Source of the DNA: Flavobacterium cutihirudinis
GTDB lineage: Bacteria > Bacteroidota > Bacteroidia > Flavobacteriales > Flavobacteriaceae
Assembly (NCBI RefSeq): GCF_003385895.1
Contig: NZ_QRDQ01000011.1
Coordinates: 300,855 to 364,854 of the forward strand
Length of the DNA stretch: 64,000 bases
Direction: 5' to 3'
In this document: one piece after another, positions 62,689-64,000 of the stretch
How positions within the stretch are numbered: position 1 is the first letter of the stretch
How the letters are laid out: every line of letters starts with the position of its first letter
The notes under the pieces: model-generated
The model's input: only the letters and a program-made list of their open reading frames with translations
What the model was told of the DNA's origin: nothing
The model's database searches: none
Position numbers and translations under genes: made by a program

Positions 62689-63705
62689 ATGAAAAACCCA
62701 ATTTCAGTTTCAATATTAGAGCTTGCGATCATTACGCAAGACAGTAACGCATCAGAGACATTTAAAAAAACAAAAGACATTGCGCAATTAGCGGATAAAC
62801 TTGGATATAAACGTATTTGGCTGGCAGAGCATCATAATATGGCACACGTTGCAAGTTCAGCAACTGTAGTTTTAATTGGCTATGTAGCAAGTCAGACACA
62901 AAATATTCGTGTAGGCTCAGGCGGAATCATGTTGCCAAATCATTCGCCTTTAGTAGTGGCAGAGCAATTCGGAACATTGGAAACACTTTATCCAAACCGA
63001 ATCGATTTAGGTTTAGGAAGAGCGCCTGGAACAGATCAGCCAACGGCTGAAGCAATCAGAAAAGACTTTTTCGAGCAAGCGCAACGTTTTCCTCAAAACG
63101 TGATTAAACTCCAAGAATATTTTTCTAGCGAAAATGCAACAGGAAAAGTTCGTGCTTTTCCAGCTGAAGGCCTTAATGTTCCAATTTGGATTTTAGGTTC
63201 AAGTATGGAAAGTGCAGCTTTAGCCGCAGCTTATGGATTACCTTATGCCTTTGCCGGACATTTTGCGCCAAAACTTATGATCCAGGCATTTGAATTCTAT
63301 CGCGAAAATTTTCAACCTTCAGAATGTTTACATGAACCGAAAACAATGGCTTGTGTCAATATAATTGCAGCAAATACAAATGAAGAAGCTGAATTATTAT
63401 CTACAAGTTTGTATCAAATGTTTTTAAACTTAATTAGAAATGATCGTAAAGGTTTGCAACCGCCAGTCTCTTCATTAGATGACATTATGAATGAAGCAGA
63501 ACGTTATCATGTCAATCAAATGACCGCTGGAACTTTCACGGGAAATAAACAACAATTAATAACTGATTTGAAAAAGTTCATCGACTATGCCAGAATCGAT
63601 GAATTAATGGTAACAAGTCCAATCTTCGATCATCAGGCAAAACTAAAAAGCATTCAAATCACAAAAGAAGTAATTGACAGTTTAAACGAAAGTATACATA
63701 AATAA
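62689..63705 (+). CDS. Luciferase-like (LLM class) flavin-dependent oxidoreductase
   Basis: A 338-residue TIM-barrel flavin enzyme of the bacterial luciferase-like group. Typical motifs are VSILELAIITQ at the N-terminus, RIWLAEHHNMAHVASSATVVLIG (first flavin-binding strands), RVGSGGIMLPNHSPLVVAEQFGTLETLYPNRIDLGLGRAPGTD, and a C-terminal GNKQQLITDLKKF. Such proteins use FMN to oxidise diverse substrates; the substrate here is unknown. It is a single gene with its own promoter, followed by repeats. Confidence 0.9.
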   Translation: MKNPISVSILELAIITQDSNASETFKKTKDIAQLADKLGYKRIWLAEHHNMAHVASSATVVLIGYVASQTQNIRVGSGGIMLPNHSPLVVAEQFGTLETLYPNRIDLGLGRAPGTDQPTAEAIRKDFFEQAQRFPQNVIKLQEYFSSENATGKVRAFPAEGLNVPIWILGSSMESAALAAAYGLPYAFAGHFAPKLMIQAFEFYRENFQPSECLHEPKTMACVNIIAANTNEEAELLSTSLYQMFLNLIRNDRKGLQPPVSSLDDIMNEAERYHVNQMTAGTFTGNKQQLITDLKKFIDYARIDELMVTSPIFDHQAKLKSIQITKEVIDSLNESIHK

Positions 63706-63740
63706 GTACACATATATATAATAGTAAATTGTACTCGAGC

Positions 63741-63771
63741 AACCCGACAGATTTTGAAAACCTGTCGGGTT
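63741..63771. repeat. AACCCGACAG palindrome
   Basis: A 31-nt near-perfect palindrome with arms AACCCGACAG and CTGTCGGGTT around a TTTTGAAAA-type centre, 36 nt after the monooxygenase stop. It probably acts as the terminator and is related in core to the GGTTTTCAAAACC family. Confidence 0.75.
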
Positions 63772-63862
63772 TGTTATTGCTACATATATATGTAGAAAAC
63801 TATACTATAAATAGAGTTGATAAATAACTTTGTCATGCTGAGCGGAGCGAAACCCCTTGAAT

Positions 63863-63895
63863 ATTGGAATTTGGAATTTCAAGATTTGGGATTTG
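63863..63895. repeat. TTGGAAT short-period array
   Basis: Units of TTGGAAT, TTGGAAT, TTCAAGAT and TTGGGAT follow one another. The sequence TGTCATGCTGAGCGGAGCG, a common bacterial intergenic word, lies just upstream (63832-63850). Confidence 0.6.
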
Positions 63896-63902
63896 TTTTT
63901 TG

Positions 63903-63992
63903 TTTAGGAGCTTAATCCCGCTATCCGTTGCAATCTTTTTGTGGCGAACCCCGCCACAAAAAGGATTTCCGCTACTATCGGGGCTAGGGCAT
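63903..63992. repeat. 90-nt structured element, copy 2
   Basis: Second copy of the element at 54116-54204. The hairpin arms are CTTTTTGTGGCG and CGCCACAAAAAG with an AACCC loop, and the flanks AATCCCGCTATCCG and CTACTATCGGGGCTAGGGC are almost identical. The copy is complete and ends 8 nt before the window edge. Confidence 0.8.
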
Positions 63993-64000
63993 GGGTTTTC

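Overview
The window reads as a chromosomal segment of a Flavobacterium-type member of the Bacteroidota. The evidence is AT-rich DNA, start codons with no Shine-Dalgarno sequence, several promoters of the Bacteroidota form TAnnTTTG (one with TTG about 18-19 nt upstream), and typically flavobacterial EF-Tu, RpoB and RpoC sequences. It also carries exosortase N and the kind of intergenic repeats seen in this genus. There is no phage, insertion sequence, plasmid function or CRISPR array.

Layout. 0.1-13.8 kb: informational superoperon, tRNA-Thr, tRNA-Tyr, tRNA-Thr, tuf, tRNA-Trp, secE, nusG, rplK, rplA, rplJ, rplL, rpoB, rpoC and a DUF3467 gene. 14-20 kb: prfC, a lipoprotein alpha-amylase of archaeal type, a SurA-like PPIase and a MoxR ATPase. 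20-24 kb: a two-gene exosortase N system. 24-30 kb: two unrelated aconitases in tandem (AcnB and a mitochondrial-type enzyme). 30-41 kb: housekeeping and accessory genes (kelch protein, LysM/NlpC endopeptidase, histidine kinase plus receiver, hydrolase, DUF4240, a Tam-like methyltransferase, an APC permease, small membrane proteins, DUF1810). 41-48.3 kb: a DNA-damage cluster of AlkB, an exonuclease/GIY-YIG protein, a DnaE2-like polymerase and a Y-family polymerase, divergent from a LexA-like XRE/S24 regulator with a shared promoter/operator region. 48.4-49.2 kb: a PAP2 phosphatase. 49.7-61.2 kb: an expanded K+ transport (kdp) locus, all on the minus strand: NtrC-type sigma-54 activator, small uncharacterised protein, 27-aa micro-ORF, KdpF, KdpA, KdpB, KdpC, a porin, the KdpD N-terminal half, and a separate HAMP/PAS histidine kinase. 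61.4-63.7 kb: a polysaccharide deacetylase and a luciferase-like monooxygenase.

The most unusual signal is in the non-coding DNA of the right third. From about 43 kb onward, most larger intergenic gaps, especially inside the kdp operon, are filled with repeats, whereas the first 43 kb hold almost none. The repeats include (i) degenerate arrays with 6-9 nt periods, often in inverted pairs and lying flush against stop codons; (ii) an approximately 90-nt element in two copies whose central hairpin differs by compensatory base-pair changes; (iii) TIR-flanked and REP-like palindromes; and (iv) a palindrome with the core GGTTTTCAAAACC. Two micro-proteins at the head of the kdp operon, one KdpF and one of unknown function, are easily missed by gene finders. 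All functional statements come from reading the sequence and recalling family features; no database search was run.
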